This document shows, piece after piece, positions 8,287 through 18,554 of a DNA stretch of 64,000 nt. Origin of the DNA: Opitutia bacterium (GTDB taxonomy: Bacteria > Verrucomicrobiota > Verrucomicrobiia > Opitutales > Opitutaceae). The notes beneath the pieces are model-generated. The model was given only the letters and a program-made list of their open reading frames with translations. It was not told the origin of the DNA and did no database searches. Location: assembly GCA_016190985.1 (NCBI GenBank), contig JACPPI010000018.1, positions 1 to 64,000 on the forward strand. Reading direction: 5' to 3'. Every line of letters starts with the position of its first letter. Position 1 is the first letter of the stretch. Made by a program: the position numbers and the translations under genes.

Positions 8287-8754
8287 ATGAAAGTCCTGCC
8301 CGAACTCTATCCCGCCGACCTCGAGGCCCCGGCCTCCAACGCCTTCACGCTGCCCGGCGGCCTGATCGGCTTTGAAGATCACCGCCACGCCGAGCTGCTC
8401 TACGAGCCCGGCAACCTGCCGTTCCTCTGGCTCCGGCTGAACGGCACCGCCGCGCCGCTGCACTTCGTGGTCATCGAGCCGGGCGGCATCATCCCCGGCT
8501 ACGAGCCCGAGTTGTTTGACGAGCACGCCCTCGACCTCGGCCTGCGCGACGCCGCGGAGGCGATGATCCTCAACATCGTCACCCTCCGGCAGGCGCGGCC
8601 CCTGGAGGCCACGGTGAACCTGGTCGGCCCGATCGTCGTCAACCGGCGCACCCGCCTCGCGCGGCAGGTGGTCATTTCCAACTACTCGCGTTACAGCGCC
8701 CATCACCCCCTCGTGGAGAAGGCCCAGGGCGTGGGGTCCGTCCCCGCCCGCTAA
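8287..8754 (+). CDS. fliW: flagellar assembly factor FliW
   Basis: FliW binds flagellin and the translational repressor CsrA; in Bacillus and Campylobacter this partner switching couples flagellin translation to export. The 155-residue protein shows FTLPGGLIGFEDHRHAEL, NLPFLWLRL, LNIVTLRQA and ATVNLVGPIVVNRRTRLARQVV, all standard FliW blocks. It is immediately upstream of csrA and flagellin, so the full three-part circuit is contiguous. Confidence 0.95.
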   Translation: MKVLPELYPADLEAPASNAFTLPGGLIGFEDHRHAELLYEPGNLPFLWLRLNGTAAPLHFVVIEPGGIIPGYEPELFDEHALDLGLRDAAEAMILNIVTLRQARPLEATVNLVGPIVVNRRTRLARQVVISNYSRYSAHHPLVEKAQGVGSVPAR

Positions 8755-8764
8755 CCCGCCCGAC

Positions 8765-8771
8765 ACGGAGG
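8765..8771 (+). promoter_or_regulatory. CsrA-type GGA site overlapping the csrA ribosome binding site
   Basis: ACGGAGG matches the ANGGA core of CsrA binding sites and is also the Shine-Dalgarno of csrA, seven bases before its ATG. CsrA bound here would block its own translation. Because the flagellin start overlaps the csrA stop, it could silence flagellin as well. Binding is inferred. Confidence 0.5.
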
Positions 8772-8778
8772 TCCCATC

Positions 8779-9072
8779 ATGCTCGTCCTTTCCCGCAAAG
8801 TTAACGAATCCATCGTCATCGGTGGCAACATCGAGATCCGGATCAGCCGCATCGAGGGCGAGGTGGTCAAGATCGGCATCGAGGCCCCGCGCGAGATCCC
8901 CATTTTCCGCAAGGAGGTGCTCGCCGTCATCGGCGCCTCCAACCAGGCCGCCGCCCTCGACCCCAAGGCGCTCCCGTCCCTCCAGCTGCCCCGGCTGGCC
9001 CGGCCCCCCGGCGCCGGCCAGAAATCCGCGGCCCCGCGGCTGCCCCCGCGCGCCCAACCCTCCCTCCCATGA
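8779..9072 (+). CDS. csrA: translational regulator CsrA with C-terminal extension
   Basis: RNA-binding dimer that represses or stabilises mRNAs by binding GGA motifs. The conserved core is the first 50 residues: [39 protein letters not shown] and FRKEV, including the C-terminal Arg-Glu region that contacts RNA. The family is usually about 60-75 residues; here a proline/alanine-rich tail brings it to 97. The start has a strong GGAGG with a seven-base gap. Its stop codon overlaps the flagellin start (ATGA at 9069-9072), which implies translational coupling. Confidence 0.96.
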   Translation: MLVLSRKVNESIVIGGNIEIRISRIEGEVVKIGIEAPREIPIFRKEVLAVIGASNQAAALDPKALPSLQLPRLARPPGAGQKSAAPRLPPRAQPSLP

Positions 9073-9935
9073 ATCCCATCACCACCTCCGTCCCGCCCGC
9101 CCGCAGCCTTGATCAGATGCAGGAGCTGCTCAACCGTTCCCTCAGCCGCCTGTCGTCGGGCTCCCGCCTCGTCGATCCCGGCGAGCACGCGGCCGGTGTC
9201 GCCGGCGCCTCCCGGCTCGACGGCCAGAGCCGGCGCGCGCAGGCCGCGGCCACCAATGCCCAGAACGCCGTGTCCCTGGTGCAGACCGCCGACAGTTTTC
9301 TCGCCAGCTTCACCACCATCCTGTCGCGCCTGGGCGAGCTGAGCGCGCTGGCGGGGGACGCCATCAAGCCCCCGGCGGACATCGCGCTGTATCAGCGGGA
9401 ATTCACCGCGCTGCAGGAGCAGCTGCGCGCCACCATCGGCGGCAGCACGGCGGAGATCGGCGGCGTGGCCGGCGTCGGCGCGCCGGCGGGCGCGTTCAAC
9501 GGCACGGCGCTCTTCGGCGCCACCCCCGGGCTCACGATCGCCATCGGGGCGGCGTCCGACCAGGACCTGACCCTGCCGACCACCGACCTGCGCGGCGGAG
9601 CGATGCTCGCCCTGATCAGCCAGGACGGGAGCGGCAACTACACGCTCGCCGCCACCGATCCGGCGGCGCCCGGCGCCATCGCCGGGGCCACGCAGCAGGT
9701 GGCGGCGCAGCGGGCGCAACTGGGCGCGAGCCAGTCGCGGCTGGAGCTGGTCGCCGGCGCCTTGCGCGTCGAGCTGGAAAACCTCTCCGCCGCCATCTCG
9801 CAGATCCGCGATGTGGATGTGGCCGGGGAATCGACCCGGCTGGCCCGCTACAACATTCTCCTGCAGGCGGCCACGGCGATGCAGGCGCAGGCCAACCAGG
9901 CGCCGCAGGCCGTGCTGCGGCTGCTGCGGCCTTGA
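9069..9935 (+). CDS. fliC: flagellin
   Basis: Filament subunit, 288 residues, near the minimal flagellin size. The N-terminal D0/D1 region is [14 protein letters not shown], then [20 protein letters not shown]; the C-terminal helix is [40 protein letters not shown] and [19 protein letters not shown]. The central domain is short. No Shine-Dalgarno precedes the ATG, the upstream 40 bases being pyrimidine-rich. Translation therefore probably depends on ribosomes finishing csrA, whose stop codon it overlaps. A weak GC hairpin lies near 9968-9982 after the gene. It is the only flagellin seen here. Confidence 0.92.
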   Translation: MNPITTSVPPARSLDQMQELLNRSLSRLSSGSRLVDPGEHAAGVAGASRLDGQSRRAQAAATNAQNAVSLVQTADSFLASFTTILSRLGELSALAGDAIKPPADIALYQREFTALQEQLRATIGGSTAEIGGVAGVGAPAGAFNGTALFGATPGLTIAIGAASDQDLTLPTTDLRGGAMLALISQDGSGNYTLAATDPAAPGAIAGATQQVAAQRAQLGASQSRLELVAGALRVELENLSAAISQIRDVDVAGESTRLARYNILLQAATAMQAQANQAPQAVLRLLRP

Positions 9936-10018
9936 TCCTCCCGCCCCGGCCGCCTTTAATTTCTCGCGCTGGCGGCGCCAGCTCTTTGAGTGGGCGGCTC
10001 CGGTCCGTCTGCGTCCCG

Positions 10019-13000
10019 ATGACACCGCCTTCCCATGACCCGTTGATTGCTGAACGGCTGGTCCGCCGGCTCCCCGTCGCCTGTGGCGCGCTGCTGCTGC
10101 TGGCCGGCTTGGGGCGGTGCTTGGCGGGACATCCGCTGAATGCGGCGGTATCCCTGACTTTCGCCTTGGGCTGCGTCGTGCTGGGTGCGGCCTTGGTGGG
10201 GCTGGGCCTGGGCGGGCCCAAGTCGCGTCTGGCCGGCCGGGCGCTTTCATTCGGCGGGCTGGCCCTCGGCCTCGCGGGTGCGGGCAAAATAATCCTGCCG
10301 GCCTTGGTCCCGGGCGGTTGGGCGGGCGCGTTGCGGGCTCTCCCGGGCACGCTGCCGCTGGGTGCGGCTGCCGCTTTCATCCTCGGCGGCCTCGCGCTGC
10401 TGGGCAGCCCCGGTTCGGCGCGCCCGGCGCCCCGGGCTTGGTCGCCCTGGCTGGCGGTCGGCGTGCTGGCTTTGGCGCTCATATCGTTGCTGGCCCCGCT
10501 GTATGGTTTTCCGGCGGTCGGGCTGGAAGATCCGATCCGGATGGGGTGGCTGCCGGCAGCCGGACTTCTGCTGCTGGGGGCGGGCCTGCTGTTGCTGCGC
10601 CCGGAAGATGATTTCGTGGGCGTGTTTCTGGGCGACACCGCCGTCGGGGACTTTGCCCGCCGTCTCCTGCTGGCCGTGGTTCTCGCGCCGCCGCTGCTGC
10701 TCCTGGCGCGCCTGCATGTGCTGAGCCGCCTGCCGGTCGGATTGCCGGAGGAGTCGGCCGTTTTCTCCCTGGTCTGGATCCTGGCGGGGGTGTTTTTATT
10801 GACCCGGGTGACGCGGATCGCGGGGACGTTTCAGCAGCAGCGTGAGCTGGCGGAGGCGGAGCAAAGCCGGTTGCTGGCGCGCCTGCAGAACCAGGCGGCC
10901 GGCCTGCAGGAACTGGTGGCGGCCCGCACCTTGGAACTCGAGGAAAGCAACCGCCGGCTGAAGGTTGCCGCCCAGGCCAACCAGCAGCTGTCGCTGGTGG
11001 CCAGCCATACGACCAGCGGCGTCATCATCGCCGACGCGCAGGGCCGCATCGAATGGGTCAACAAGGCCTGGGAGCACATGTCGGGCTACGCGCTGGCCGA
11101 GGTGGCCGGCCACCCGCCGGTGGATTTCCTGCGGGGGCCGGAGCCCCGGTCCACGGGCCTCCGGCGGGTCGAGCAGGCTTTCGTGCGCGGTGGATCCTGC
11201 TATGAGGAGATCCTCAGCTCCGCCAAGGACGGCCGGCCCTACTGGCAGATCATCGACATCGAGTCGGTGCGGAACGAGAAGGGCGAGACGGTCAATTTCA
11301 TCGTGGTGCTGACCGACATCACCCAATACCGCGAGGCCCAGCAGCAGCTGCAGCAGCTGAACGAGCGGCTGCAGCTGGCCGTGCTGGCCTCCGGCTACGG
11401 GGTCTGGGAGGCGGATGTGCGCTCCGGGCGCCAGACCTGGGACGCGCGCATGTTCGAGCTCTACGGCCTGCCCGAACGGGAGTTCGACGGCTCCCCGGAA
11501 AGCTGGCTGCGCTGCGCCCATCCGGGCGAGCACGCGCGCGCGCGCCGGATTTACGCCGACCTCATCTCCGGCAAGATGGTCCAGTTTGACGAGGAATACC
11601 GCATCGTCCGGCCCCGGGACAAGAGGGAGCGGCACATCAAGAGCAAGGGCTACCTCCAGCGGGACGAGAAGGGGAATCCGCTGCGCATCGTCGGCCTTGA
11701 TCGCGACGTCACCGCCGAGCGTGAACAGCGGGAGCAGCTGCACGCCTCGGTGGAGCGCCTCCAGCTGGCCCTGCGCGCCTCGCGCTGCGGCGTCTGGGAC
11801 ATGGACCCGCGCACCGGCAAGATCTACTGGGACCAGCGCATGTTCGAGATCTACGGCGTGCGGCCCGAGGATTTCAACGGCACCTTCCGGGCCTGGGCCG
11901 CGCTGGTCCACGCCGAGGACCGGGTCAAGATCGAGGTCATCGACCAGGCGGCGGAGGATTCCGGCAACGAGTTCAAGATCGAATACCGGATCATCCGCCC
12001 CGACGGCCGGATCCGCCATCTCGAGACCCACGGCTGCCTGCGGCGCGACCCGACCGGGCGGATGACCCGGTGCGTCGGCATGGAGCGCGACGTCACCGCC
12101 GAGAAGGAGATGCAGGAGGCCCTGCGCATGGCGGAGGAGCGCTGGGAACTCGCGCTCACCGGCACCAACGACGGCGTCTGGGACTGGGACATCCCGAGCG
12201 GGCGCATGTATTTCAACGAGCGCTATGCCGAGATCCTCGGCTATGAATTGCGCCAGCTGCCGCAGGACGACCGGGGCTGGATGGCGCTGGTGCATCCCGA
12301 CGACCTGGCCGCGACGATGGCGGCCCGGGAGTCCCATGTCGCCGGCCGGACGCCGCTCTATGCCACCGAGCACCGCATGCAGATCGGCTCCGGCGAGTGG
12401 AAATGGGTGTTGGGGCGCGGCAAGGTCGTGGCGCGGGACCCGGCCGGGCAGGCCCGGCGCATGGTCGGCACGCTCAGCGACATCACCGAGCGCAAGCAGA
12501 TGGAGCAGATCCTGCGCCGCAACCAGGAGCTGGCCACGCACGTGGAGAAGATGGCGCTCATCGGCGGCTGGGAATACGACCCGGCCTACCGGAAAATCTA
12601 TTGGTCGCAGAGCGTGCGCCGGATCCACGAGGTGCCCGACAGCTACGATCCGGACGTGGAGGCCAGCCACAGTTTCTGCGCGCCGGAGATGCGCGGCGTG
12701 CTGCAGGAGGCCTTCCAGCGCTGCCTGGCCCAGGGCGAGCCCTACGACCTGGAACTGCCCTTGATCACGGCGGCCGGCAACCGCCGCTGGGTGCGCCTGC
12801 TCGGCCGCGCGGACCGGCCCCACGGGCGCCTCGTCCGGATTTACGGGGCCTATCAGGACATCACCACGCGGCACGGGGCCGAGGAGGCGCGGCGGCAGCT
12901 GGAGCTGCAGCTGTTCCAGGCGCAGAAGATGGACACGCTGGGCACGCTCGCCGGCGGCATCGCGCACGATTTCAACAACCTGCTCACCGGCATCATGGGC

Positions 13001-14074
13001 TACCACGACCTCGCCACCGACATGCTGCCGGAGGACCATCCCGTGCGCGGCTACCTCGCGGAATCCCGCCAGGCCAGCCTCCGCGCCCGCGGCCTGGTGG
13101 AGCAGATCCTCACCTTCAGCCGCCAGCAGGAGTCCGCCGAGCGCATGACGCTCGACCTCGGCCTGCTGGTGGGCGAGGCCCGGCGCTTCCTGCGCGCGAC
13201 CCTGCCCGCGACCATCGATATCCAGGCGGACATCGCCGACCACGGCCCCCGCGTGCTGGCCGACAGCACCCAGCTGCACCAGGTGCTGCTGAACCTCGGC
13301 TCCAACGGCGCGCAGGCCATGGGGGAGCGCGGCGGCCTGCTCAAGATCGCGCTCCGGAGGGTGGAGATGGATGCCAGCCGGGCCACCGCGCTCGGGGGCT
13401 TGGTGGCGGGGCGCTATGCCTGCATCAGCGTCACGGATTCGGGGCACGGCATGGACGCGAACACGGTGAAACGCATCTTCGATCCCTTTTTCACGACCAA
13501 GAAACCGGGCGAGGGCACCGGCTTGGGCCTGTCCGTCGTCCACGGCATTGTGCGCAACCACCAGGGCGGCATCGAGGTCGAGAGCGTTCCCGGGGTCGGG
13601 ACCACCTTCCATATCTTCCTGCCCGAGGCCGCCGCCGAGGCGCAGGCCCCGCAACGGCCGAGGCCCGTCCCCCTGCCCGGGCAAGGCGACACGATCTACC
13701 TTGTGGACGATGAGGAGATCGTGGCGAAATTCGCCCGGATCGCCCTGGAGCGCATGGGCTACAAGGTGGTGCTTTTCAGCTCCGCCCTGCCGTGCCTCGA
13801 GGCCATCCGCGCCGATCCCCAGGCCTGCTCCCTCATCATCACGGACCAGACCATGCCGGGCCTGACCGGCACCGACCTGCTCGACGCCCTGCACAAGATC
13901 AACCCCCGGCTGGGCGCGGTGCTCATGTCGGGCTATTTCACCAAGGAGCTGGTGGCGTCGCTGACGACCAACCTGGAACACATCGTGACCCTCACCAAGC
14001 CGTTCACCACCGACGAACTGGCGCTGGCGGTGCAGCGGGCCTTGGAACACCGGCCGGCGGGCTCCGCCGGCTGA
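10019..14074 (+). CDS. membrane hybrid histidine kinase with five PAS domains and a receiver
   Basis: Large sensor kinase (1351 residues). Residues 1 to about 285 hold several hydrophobic helices. A coiled coil leads into five PAS-type domains between about residues 320 and 955; the second and third look like tandem duplicates ([23 protein letters not shown] and [23 protein letters not shown]). The HisKA H-box is [16 protein letters not shown]. The ATPase has [19 protein letters not shown] and [13 protein letters not shown]. The C-terminal receiver has VDDEE, a phosphoacceptor in ITDQTMPG and LTKPF. I start it at ATG 10019; the frame runs back to the flagellin stop. It follows the flagellar operon after 83 bases, so a role in motility is possible but only inferred. 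Confidence 0.92.
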   Translation: MTPPSHDPLIAERLVRRLPVACGALLLLAGLGRCLAGHPLNAAVSLTFALGCVVLGAALVGLGLGGPKSRLAGRALSFGGLALGLAGAGKIILPALVPGGWAGALRALPGTLPLGAAAAFILGGLALLGSPGSARPAPRAWSPWLAVGVLALALISLLAPLYGFPAVGLEDPIRMGWLPAAGLLLLGAGLLLLRPEDDFVGVFLGDTAVGDFARRLLLAVVLAPPLLLLARLHVLSRLPVGLPEESAVFSLVWILAGVFLLTRVTRIAGTFQQQRELAEAEQSRLLARLQNQAAGLQELVAARTLELEESNRRLKVAAQANQQLSLVASHTTSGVIIADAQGRIEWVNKAWEHMSGYALAEVAGHPPVDFLRGPEPRSTGLRRVEQAFVRGGSCYEEILSSAKDGRPYWQIIDIESVRNEKGETVNFIVVLTDITQYREAQQQLQQLNERLQLAVLASGYGVWEADVRSGRQTWDARMFELYGLPEREFDGSPESWLRCAHPGEHARARRIYADLISGKMVQFDEEYRIVRPRDKRERHIKSKGYLQRDEKGNPLRIVGLDRDVTAEREQREQLHASVERLQLALRASRCGVWDMDPRTGKIYWDQRMFEIYGVRPEDFNGTFRAWAALVHAEDRVKIEVIDQAAEDSGNEFKIEYRIIRPDGRIRHLETHGCLRRDPTGRMTRCVGMERDVTAEKEMQEALRMAEERWELALTGTNDGVWDWDIPSGRMYFNERYAEILGYELRQLPQDDRGWMALVHPDDLAATMAARESHVAGRTPLYATEHRMQIGSGEWKWVLGRGKVVARDPAGQARRMVGTLSDITERKQMEQILRRNQELATHVEKMALIGGWEYDPAYRKIYWSQSVRRIHEVPDSYDPDVEASHSFCAPEMRGVLQEAFQRCLAQGEPYDLELPLITAAGNRRWVRLLGRADRPHGRLVRIYGAYQDITTRHGAEEARRQLELQLFQAQKMDTLGTLAGGIAHDFNNLLTGIMGYHDLATDMLPEDHPVRGYLAESRQASLRARGLVEQILTFSRQQESAERMTLDLGLLVGEARRFLRATLPATIDIQADIADHGPRVLADSTQLHQVLLNLGSNGAQAMGERGGLLKIALRRVEMDASRATALGGLVAGRYACISVTDSGHGMDANTVKRIFDPFFTTKKPGEGTGLGLSVVHGIVRNHQGGIEVESVPGVGTTFHIFLPEAAAEAQAPQRPRPVPLPGQGDTIYLVDDEEIVAKFARIALERMGYKVVLFSSALPCLEAIRADPQACSLIITDQTMPGLTGTDLLDALHKINPRLGAVLMSGYFTKELVASLTTNLEHIVTLTKPFTTDELALAVQRALEHRPAGSAG

Positions 14075-14087
14075 AGCATCCGCCGGC

Positions 14088-14285
14088 TCAGCGCCCGGCG
14101 GCGGAACGCGGGGCCCCGCCCAGGCGCTGGGTCGTGAACGGCAGCGGGTCGAAGATCACGCGCGGGTTCGGCAGCGCCGGCGGCCGGAACACCGGCCGGC
14201 CCCAGACGAGGTCGCGCTTGGGGCCGGGCGCGGAATCGGGCGCGAGCGGACCCGGGGCAAACACACTTTGGCGCGAGGGGAACAT
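14088..14285 (-). CDS. small hypothetical protein
   Basis: Possible 65-residue product starting MFPSRQSVFAPG, proline/arginine-rich, with no motif I recognise. It lies 37 bases downstream of the transhydrogenase gene on the same strand, after a weak purine stretch, and converges on the kinase gene. Base use is like its neighbours, so it could also be non-coding. Low certainty. Confidence 0.35.
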   Translation of the reverse strand: MFPSRQSVFAPGPLAPDSAPGPKRDLVWGRPVFRPPALPNPRVIFDPLPFTTQRLGGAPRSAAGR

Positions 14286-14322
14286 GATGCTGCCTTGGTT
14301 ATCGGCGCAGTGAAACGGAAGT

Positions 14323-15744
14323 TTACGCCCAAACCGCCGCGGGCCCGGCCGGCGCGTAGCTGGTGACCTGGTTCCGGAGGTTGAGCGCGGCGATGCGGTA
14401 GGCCTCGCCGAGGGTGGGGAAGTTGAAGATGTTCTCGAGGAACACCGAGACGTCGTTGCCGTTCAGGATCGCCATCTCGCCGACATGGATCAGGTCGGTG
14501 GCGCCTTCGCCGACGGCGTGGGCGCCCAGCAGGCGGCCGCCATCGGGGGCGGTGAGCAGCTTCAACATGCCGCTGTCGTCCCCGGCGATGTGTGCGCGCG
14601 CCACCTCGGAGAATTCGCACCGGCCCACGAGCACGCCGCCGTGTTTTTCGCGCACCTGCGCCTCGGTCAGGCCGACGCTGGCGATCTCGGGCACGGCGTA
14701 GATGCCGGTGGGCACGACGGCAAAGGCGGAGCCCGGGTCGCGGCCCAGCGCGTGGCAGACCGCGCGCCGCCCCTGCTCCATGGAGGTGGAGGCGAGCGCG
14801 GGCGGTCCGATGACGTCGCCCACCGCATAGACGCCGGGCACGTTGGTCTCGTAGTGCGCGTCGACGGCGATCACGCCGTATTTGCCCTGGAGGATGCCGG
14901 CGGCGCCCAGCCCGAGATCCTCGACGTTGGCCGAGCGGCCCAGCGCGCAGAGCATCTTGTCGCTCACGACCGTTTCGCCGCCCGCAAGCTGCGCCACCAC
15001 CTCGCCCAGCGGGCCGAGGGACACCGACTCGAGGGTGCGCCGGCCCAGCCAGGTGCCGCCATGCGTGGTGAAGTGCCGCAGGAAGCGGTCGACCAGCTCC
15101 GGATCGATGAAGCCCAGGGGGCGCGGCCCCGCGTCGATCATCGTGACCTTGACGCCGAGCAGGGAGAAAATGGTGGCATACTCGGTCGCGATCACGCCGC
15201 CGCCCAGCACGGTGAGCGAGCGCGGCAGGTAGTGCATGCCCAGGATGGAATCGCTGTCGAGGATGGACTCGTGGTCCACCGGCACATTGGGCGGGTTGCG
15301 CGGCCGGGAGCCGCTGGCGATCACGATGTGTCGCGCGGTCAGGCGCTGCCGCGCGCCGGCGACCGATTGCACCTCGATGGTGTGGGCGTCCACCAGCCGG
15401 GCGCGGCCGTGCACCACCGTCACGCCGTTGGTTTCAAAAAACCGCCGGATGAACCGGCCGTGCGCGGCGAGCACCTCGTCCAGCCGGTGCATGAGGGTCG
15501 AGATCTTGGTCTGGGCCTCGAGGGTGCCGCTCAGAAACTTGGCCGAGCGCCGGACCGCCAGCAGCGTCAGGGCGGCTTCGCGCAGCGTCTTGCTCGGGAT
15601 GGTGCCGGTGTAGACGCAGGCGCCGCCGACCTTGGCTTCGCGCTCGATCACGGCGACGCGCCAGCCGGCCTTGGCGCCCTGGATGGCCGCTTTTTGTCCG
15701 CCGGGTCCGCTGCCGATGACGACCAGATCGTAGGTCGCGCTCAT
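14323..15744 (-). CDS. sthA: SthA-like soluble pyridine nucleotide transhydrogenase / flavin disulfide reductase
   Basis: Cytosolic FAD enzyme of the dihydrolipoamide dehydrogenase superfamily, probably balancing NADH and NADPH. The 473 residues have GSGPGGQKAAIQGAKAG (FAD), GGACVYTGTIPSKTLRE, a second GxGxxA-type site LGGGVIATEYATIFSLLGVKV (NAD(P)) and GVYAVGDVIGPPALAS. In true disulfide reductases two cysteines form the redox pair; here only the first is present and the second position is Thr. This is the SthA pattern (GTIPSK). Its start overlaps the HDOD gene stop by four bases. Confidence 0.85.
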   Translation of the reverse strand: MSATYDLVVIGSGPGGQKAAIQGAKAGWRVAVIEREAKVGGACVYTGTIPSKTLREAALTLLAVRRSAKFLSGTLEAQTKISTLMHRLDEVLAAHGRFIRRFFETNGVTVVHGRARLVDAHTIEVQSVAGARQRLTARHIVIASGSRPRNPPNVPVDHESILDSDSILGMHYLPRSLTVLGGGVIATEYATIFSLLGVKVTMIDAGPRPLGFIDPELVDRFLRHFTTHGGTWLGRRTLESVSLGPLGEVVAQLAGGETVVSDKMLCALGRSANVEDLGLGAAGILQGKYGVIAVDAHYETNVPGVYAVGDVIGPPALASTSMEQGRRAVCHALGRDPGSAFAVVPTGIYAVPEIASVGLTEAQVREKHGGVLVGRCEFSEVARAHIAGDDSGMLKLLTAPDGGRLLGAHAVGEGATDLIHVGEMAILNGNDVSVFLENIFNFPTLGEAYRIAALNLRNQVTSYAPAGPAAVWA

Positions 15745-16655
15745 GGCTGGCGTCCGGCGAAGGCGGGGACGGAAGAGACCAGGGTCTGGCCCCGCTCCAG
15801 CACCGCCGCCACCGCGTCAGGGTAGAGGTTGAATTCGGCCCAGACCGGCAGCGCCGGCAGTTCCTCCCGGGCCGCCGGGTCGGGCTGCAGGAAGCATCGC
15901 GCCAGATGGCCGGCGAGAGCGGCGAGCTTGGTCTCGGGCACAAATTCCGGCGCCTGGTCCGGCGCGGCATGGTGCTGCGCCGCGGTGCGGACCTCCGGCG
16001 GCAGTTTCCAGGCGACGGTCACCGCCGCGGCGTAGTCGCCCTCGAATTCCTCCGCGAGCGCGCGGGCGGTGTCGGCGTCCGGCCGGCGGTCGGCGTCGCC
16101 GGCCAGCCGGGCGATGGCGCCGAGCGCCACGGGCCGGCCGATGCGGTGCAGCAGGCCGCAGAGGAACGCGACCTCGACGCTGCTCCGGCGGCACCGGGCG
16201 ATTTCCTTCGCGAAACCGGCGGCGACAAAGGCCTCGGCGAACATCTGCCGGTGCAGGCGCTCGTAGCCCGGCGCGCTTTGCGCCGTGCTTTGGAGGCAGG
16301 CGGCCAGGGCGACCTCGCTCAGGGTCGCGAGGCCCATCTGCATGACGGCCTGCCGCAGCGAGACGATCGGCTCGCCCGCGCGGTAGGCCGCCGAGTTGGC
16401 GATCCGGAGCACGTTGCCCGCCAGACTCTGGTCCTGGTGGATCAGGTGCGAAAGCTCGGCGAGGTCGGCGTTCGGATCCTGCGTCAGTGTCATCACCCGG
16501 CTGGTGACCTGCGGCAGGACCGGCAGGTGCAGTTCACCCGCGGCCAGCGCGTGCCGCAGCAACGGGCGCAGCGTGGCGTCCTGGTCGCGGGGCGGGGGAG
16601 CGACGATGGTAGACATGAGACGGCCGGGAACCGGGATGTCCGGCGAGCCGGTCAT
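15741..16655 (-). CDS. HDOD domain protein
   Basis: Signalling output domain related to HD phosphohydrolases but lacking their catalytic residues. The 304-residue protein shows LPVLPQVTSRVMTLTQDPNADLAEL, IHQDQSLAGNVLRIANSAAY and VSLRQAVMQMGLATLSEVALA, the core HDOD blocks, then VAFLCGLLHRIGRPV. No GGDEF, EAL or receiver is attached. An alternative start at 16616 would remove 13 residues; codon bias before it still looks coding, so I keep the longer form. It is translationally coupled to the transhydrogenase gene downstream. Confidence 0.85.
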   Translation of the reverse strand: MTGSPDIPVPGRLMSTIVAPPPRDQDATLRPLLRHALAAGELHLPVLPQVTSRVMTLTQDPNADLAELSHLIHQDQSLAGNVLRIANSAAYRAGEPIVSLRQAVMQMGLATLSEVALAACLQSTAQSAPGYERLHRQMFAEAFVAAGFAKEIARCRRSSVEVAFLCGLLHRIGRPVALGAIARLAGDADRRPDADTARALAEEFEGDYAAAVTVAWKLPPEVRTAAQHHAAPDQAPEFVPETKLAALAGHLARCFLQPDPAAREELPALPVWAEFNLYPDAVAAVLERGQTLVSSVPAFAGRQP

Positions 16656-16773
16656 TTATCGGATTGATCCGCGGGAGATTTAGCCCAATTTGGCGCAAAA
16701 AATAAGCAGGTTCTTGGAATTCCCGCTCCAGTCGGGAGCCGCTGGTGTCGAATTAAGAAGAGATCCATTCCCC

Positions 16774-17385
16774 ATGAGATTTCACCGCACGTCGCACCCA
16801 GTCGGTCGCCGGGGTTGGGGGCTCATGGCCTTGTTGCTCCTGCCGGTCCTGGCCGGTTTCGCCGCGCCGGTGCCGGCGCTGGCCGTGACCCATTCCGAGC
16901 TGCTGGGGGATCCGGAGATGAACCCGAAACGCTTTGCGAACCACTTCGCCCATTTCCGGTATGAATATCATGCGTCCGTCCAACCCGTGGATGCATTCCT
17001 GCGTTCCGAGCGCGGCGACTGCGACGATTACGCCATCCTCGCCGACGAGGTGCTGCGCCGCCGGCAGTTCCAGACCTTCCTGGTCCATGTGCGGCTGGCC
17101 GGCATGACGGCGCATGCCGTGTGCTACGTGGAGCAAAACCGGGCCTACCTCGACTACAACAACCGGAATGTGTTCTTCACGCTGAGCAAATCCGGCGCCT
17201 CGCTGCGCGAGATCGCAGCCAAGGTGGCGGATTCCCTCGAGGCCGGCTGGACCTCGGCCTCGATCTTCACCTACTCCTATGCCACACGGAAGAAACAGAT
17301 GATCCAGACCATCGCGCGGACCGATCCGCCGGCCCTGGACGCCGTGGGGCGCGGGGTGCCGGCTTCCCGCCTGCTCGTCAACTGA
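16774..17385 (+). CDS. exported transglutaminase-like cysteine protein
   Basis: Probable periplasmic protein of the transglutaminase/bacterial cysteine-protease fold, 203 residues. A signal peptide runs from MRFHRTSHPVGRRG through a hydrophobic core to PALAVTH. The catalytic triad candidates are Cys in ERGDCDDYA, His in MTAHAVCYV and Asp in YLDYNN, in the family order. The start is the ATG after AAGAAGAGA (16755-16763). It is followed by a CHASE3 sensor and a receiver, which suggests an envelope-sensing cluster, though substrate and role are unknown. Confidence 0.75.
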   Translation: MRFHRTSHPVGRRGWGLMALLLLPVLAGFAAPVPALAVTHSELLGDPEMNPKRFANHFAHFRYEYHASVQPVDAFLRSERGDCDDYAILADEVLRRRQFQTFLVHVRLAGMTAHAVCYVEQNRAYLDYNNRNVFFTLSKSGASLREIAAKVADSLEAGWTSASIFTYSYATRKKQMIQTIARTDPPALDAVGRGVPASRLLVN

Positions 17386-17400
17386 CCCCTGCCGCCCGCC

Positions 17401-18543
17401 GTGTCCTCTCCCGATCTGACCTTCCGCCGGCTGCTGGCCTGCCTCATCGTCGTGGCGGTGGTGCTGCTCGGCGTGGTGGCGCTGGCGCTGCGCAACGAGG
17501 GCCGCGCGGTCGCCGCCGCCGACTGGGTCAATCACACCCACGCCCTCCGCGCCGAGGCCGCCGGGATCCTGTCGTCCCTGCGCGAGGCGGAGGGCGCGTT
17601 GCGCACCTACCTGCTCACCGGCGACCCGCGCGATCAGGCCGACTACCGCGCGGCCTTCTCCGATCTGGCGGAGCACGTCGACGTGGCCAAGGCCCTGGCC
17701 CGGCCGGCGCCGGCGGACGCCTCCCAGATCGCCCGGTTGGAGGAGAGGCTGGTCAAGCGCGCCGATCTCGCCCGCGAACTGATCCGCGTCCGGCAGGGCG
17801 GTGCGCCCGAGGAACTCCGCGCCCTGCTCGCCGCCGATGCGGGCGGCGAGGCGGTGCGCGAGATCGGCCGGCGCGTGGACCGCTTCCGCGAGGAACAGGC
17901 CCAGCTGCTCACGGAACGGGACCGCGCGGCCTACCTCCAGGCCCAGACCACGCGCTGGACCGTGCTGTGCGCGCTGGTGCTCGACCTGCTGCTGCTCGCC
18001 GGGGCGGCGTGGCTGATCCGCGACGACTTGCAGGCCCGCCGGCGCGCCGCCGCCGCCCTGCGCCTGGCCAACGAGCAGCTGGAATCCCGCGTGCGGGAAC
18101 GCACGGCTGAGCTGTCGGCCGCCAACACCGCGCTCAAGGCCCAGTCCCTCGAGGATCGTTGGGCGCGGCTGGCGCTCGAACACCAGTTGCACTACAACCA
18201 CCTCATCATCGATGCCGTCAGCGAGCTGGCCATCGTCGTGACCAAGAATCTCAACATCTCCCGCATCAATCCCGCGGTCGGGCACCTGTCCGGGCTGGCC
18301 GCCGCCGCGCTGGTGGACCGGCCGCTGGCGGCCTTGGTGAAGCTGGCGGGAGCGGCTGCGTCTGATGATCTGCTGGCCCGGGCGCTGAAGGAGGGCCGGG
18401 ATCTGCGCGAGCAATCCGCGGTGCTCACCGACTCGGCCGGCCGCCACCATTCCCTGGTGCTCAACTTCTTCCCGCTCCGCGACAGCGACAAGGTCGTGGG
18501 CGGGGTCGTCACCCTCCGCCTGCCGCCGGCCCCGGCCGCGTGA
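17401..18543 (+). CDS. CHASE3/PAS membrane sensor lacking a kinase domain
   Basis: The 380-residue protein starts at GTG and has an N-terminal membrane helix (LLACLIVVAVVLLGVVAL). A CHASE3-type periplasmic domain follows (AEGALRTYLLTGDPRDQADYRAAF is characteristic), then a second membrane helix near residue 190, a coiled coil (LESRVRERTAELSAANTAL) and a PAS-like domain (DAVSELAIVVTKNLNISRINPAV). It ends there: no HisKA, ATPase, GGDEF or methyl-accepting region. It probably modulates a partner. The receiver gene follows directly, with overlapping or near-adjacent start. Confidence 0.8.
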   Translation: MSSPDLTFRRLLACLIVVAVVLLGVVALALRNEGRAVAAADWVNHTHALRAEAAGILSSLREAEGALRTYLLTGDPRDQADYRAAFSDLAEHVDVAKALARPAPADASQIARLEERLVKRADLARELIRVRQGGAPEELRALLAADAGGEAVREIGRRVDRFREEQAQLLTERDRAAYLQAQTTRWTVLCALVLDLLLLAGAAWLIRDDLQARRRAAAALRLANEQLESRVRERTAELSAANTALKAQSLEDRWARLALEHQLHYNHLIIDAVSELAIVVTKNLNISRINPAVGHLSGLAAAALVDRPLAALVKLAGAAASDDLLARALKEGRDLREQSAVLTDSAGRHHSLVLNFFPLRDSDKVVGGVVTLRLPPAPAA

Positions 18544-18554
18544 CCCCGCCTTTC

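Noticed and set aside
10796-14050. 1084-codon open frame antisense to the hybrid kinase
   Set aside because: The plus strand encodes clear PAS, kinase and receiver motifs; the antisense product has no motif and is a GC-skew artefact.
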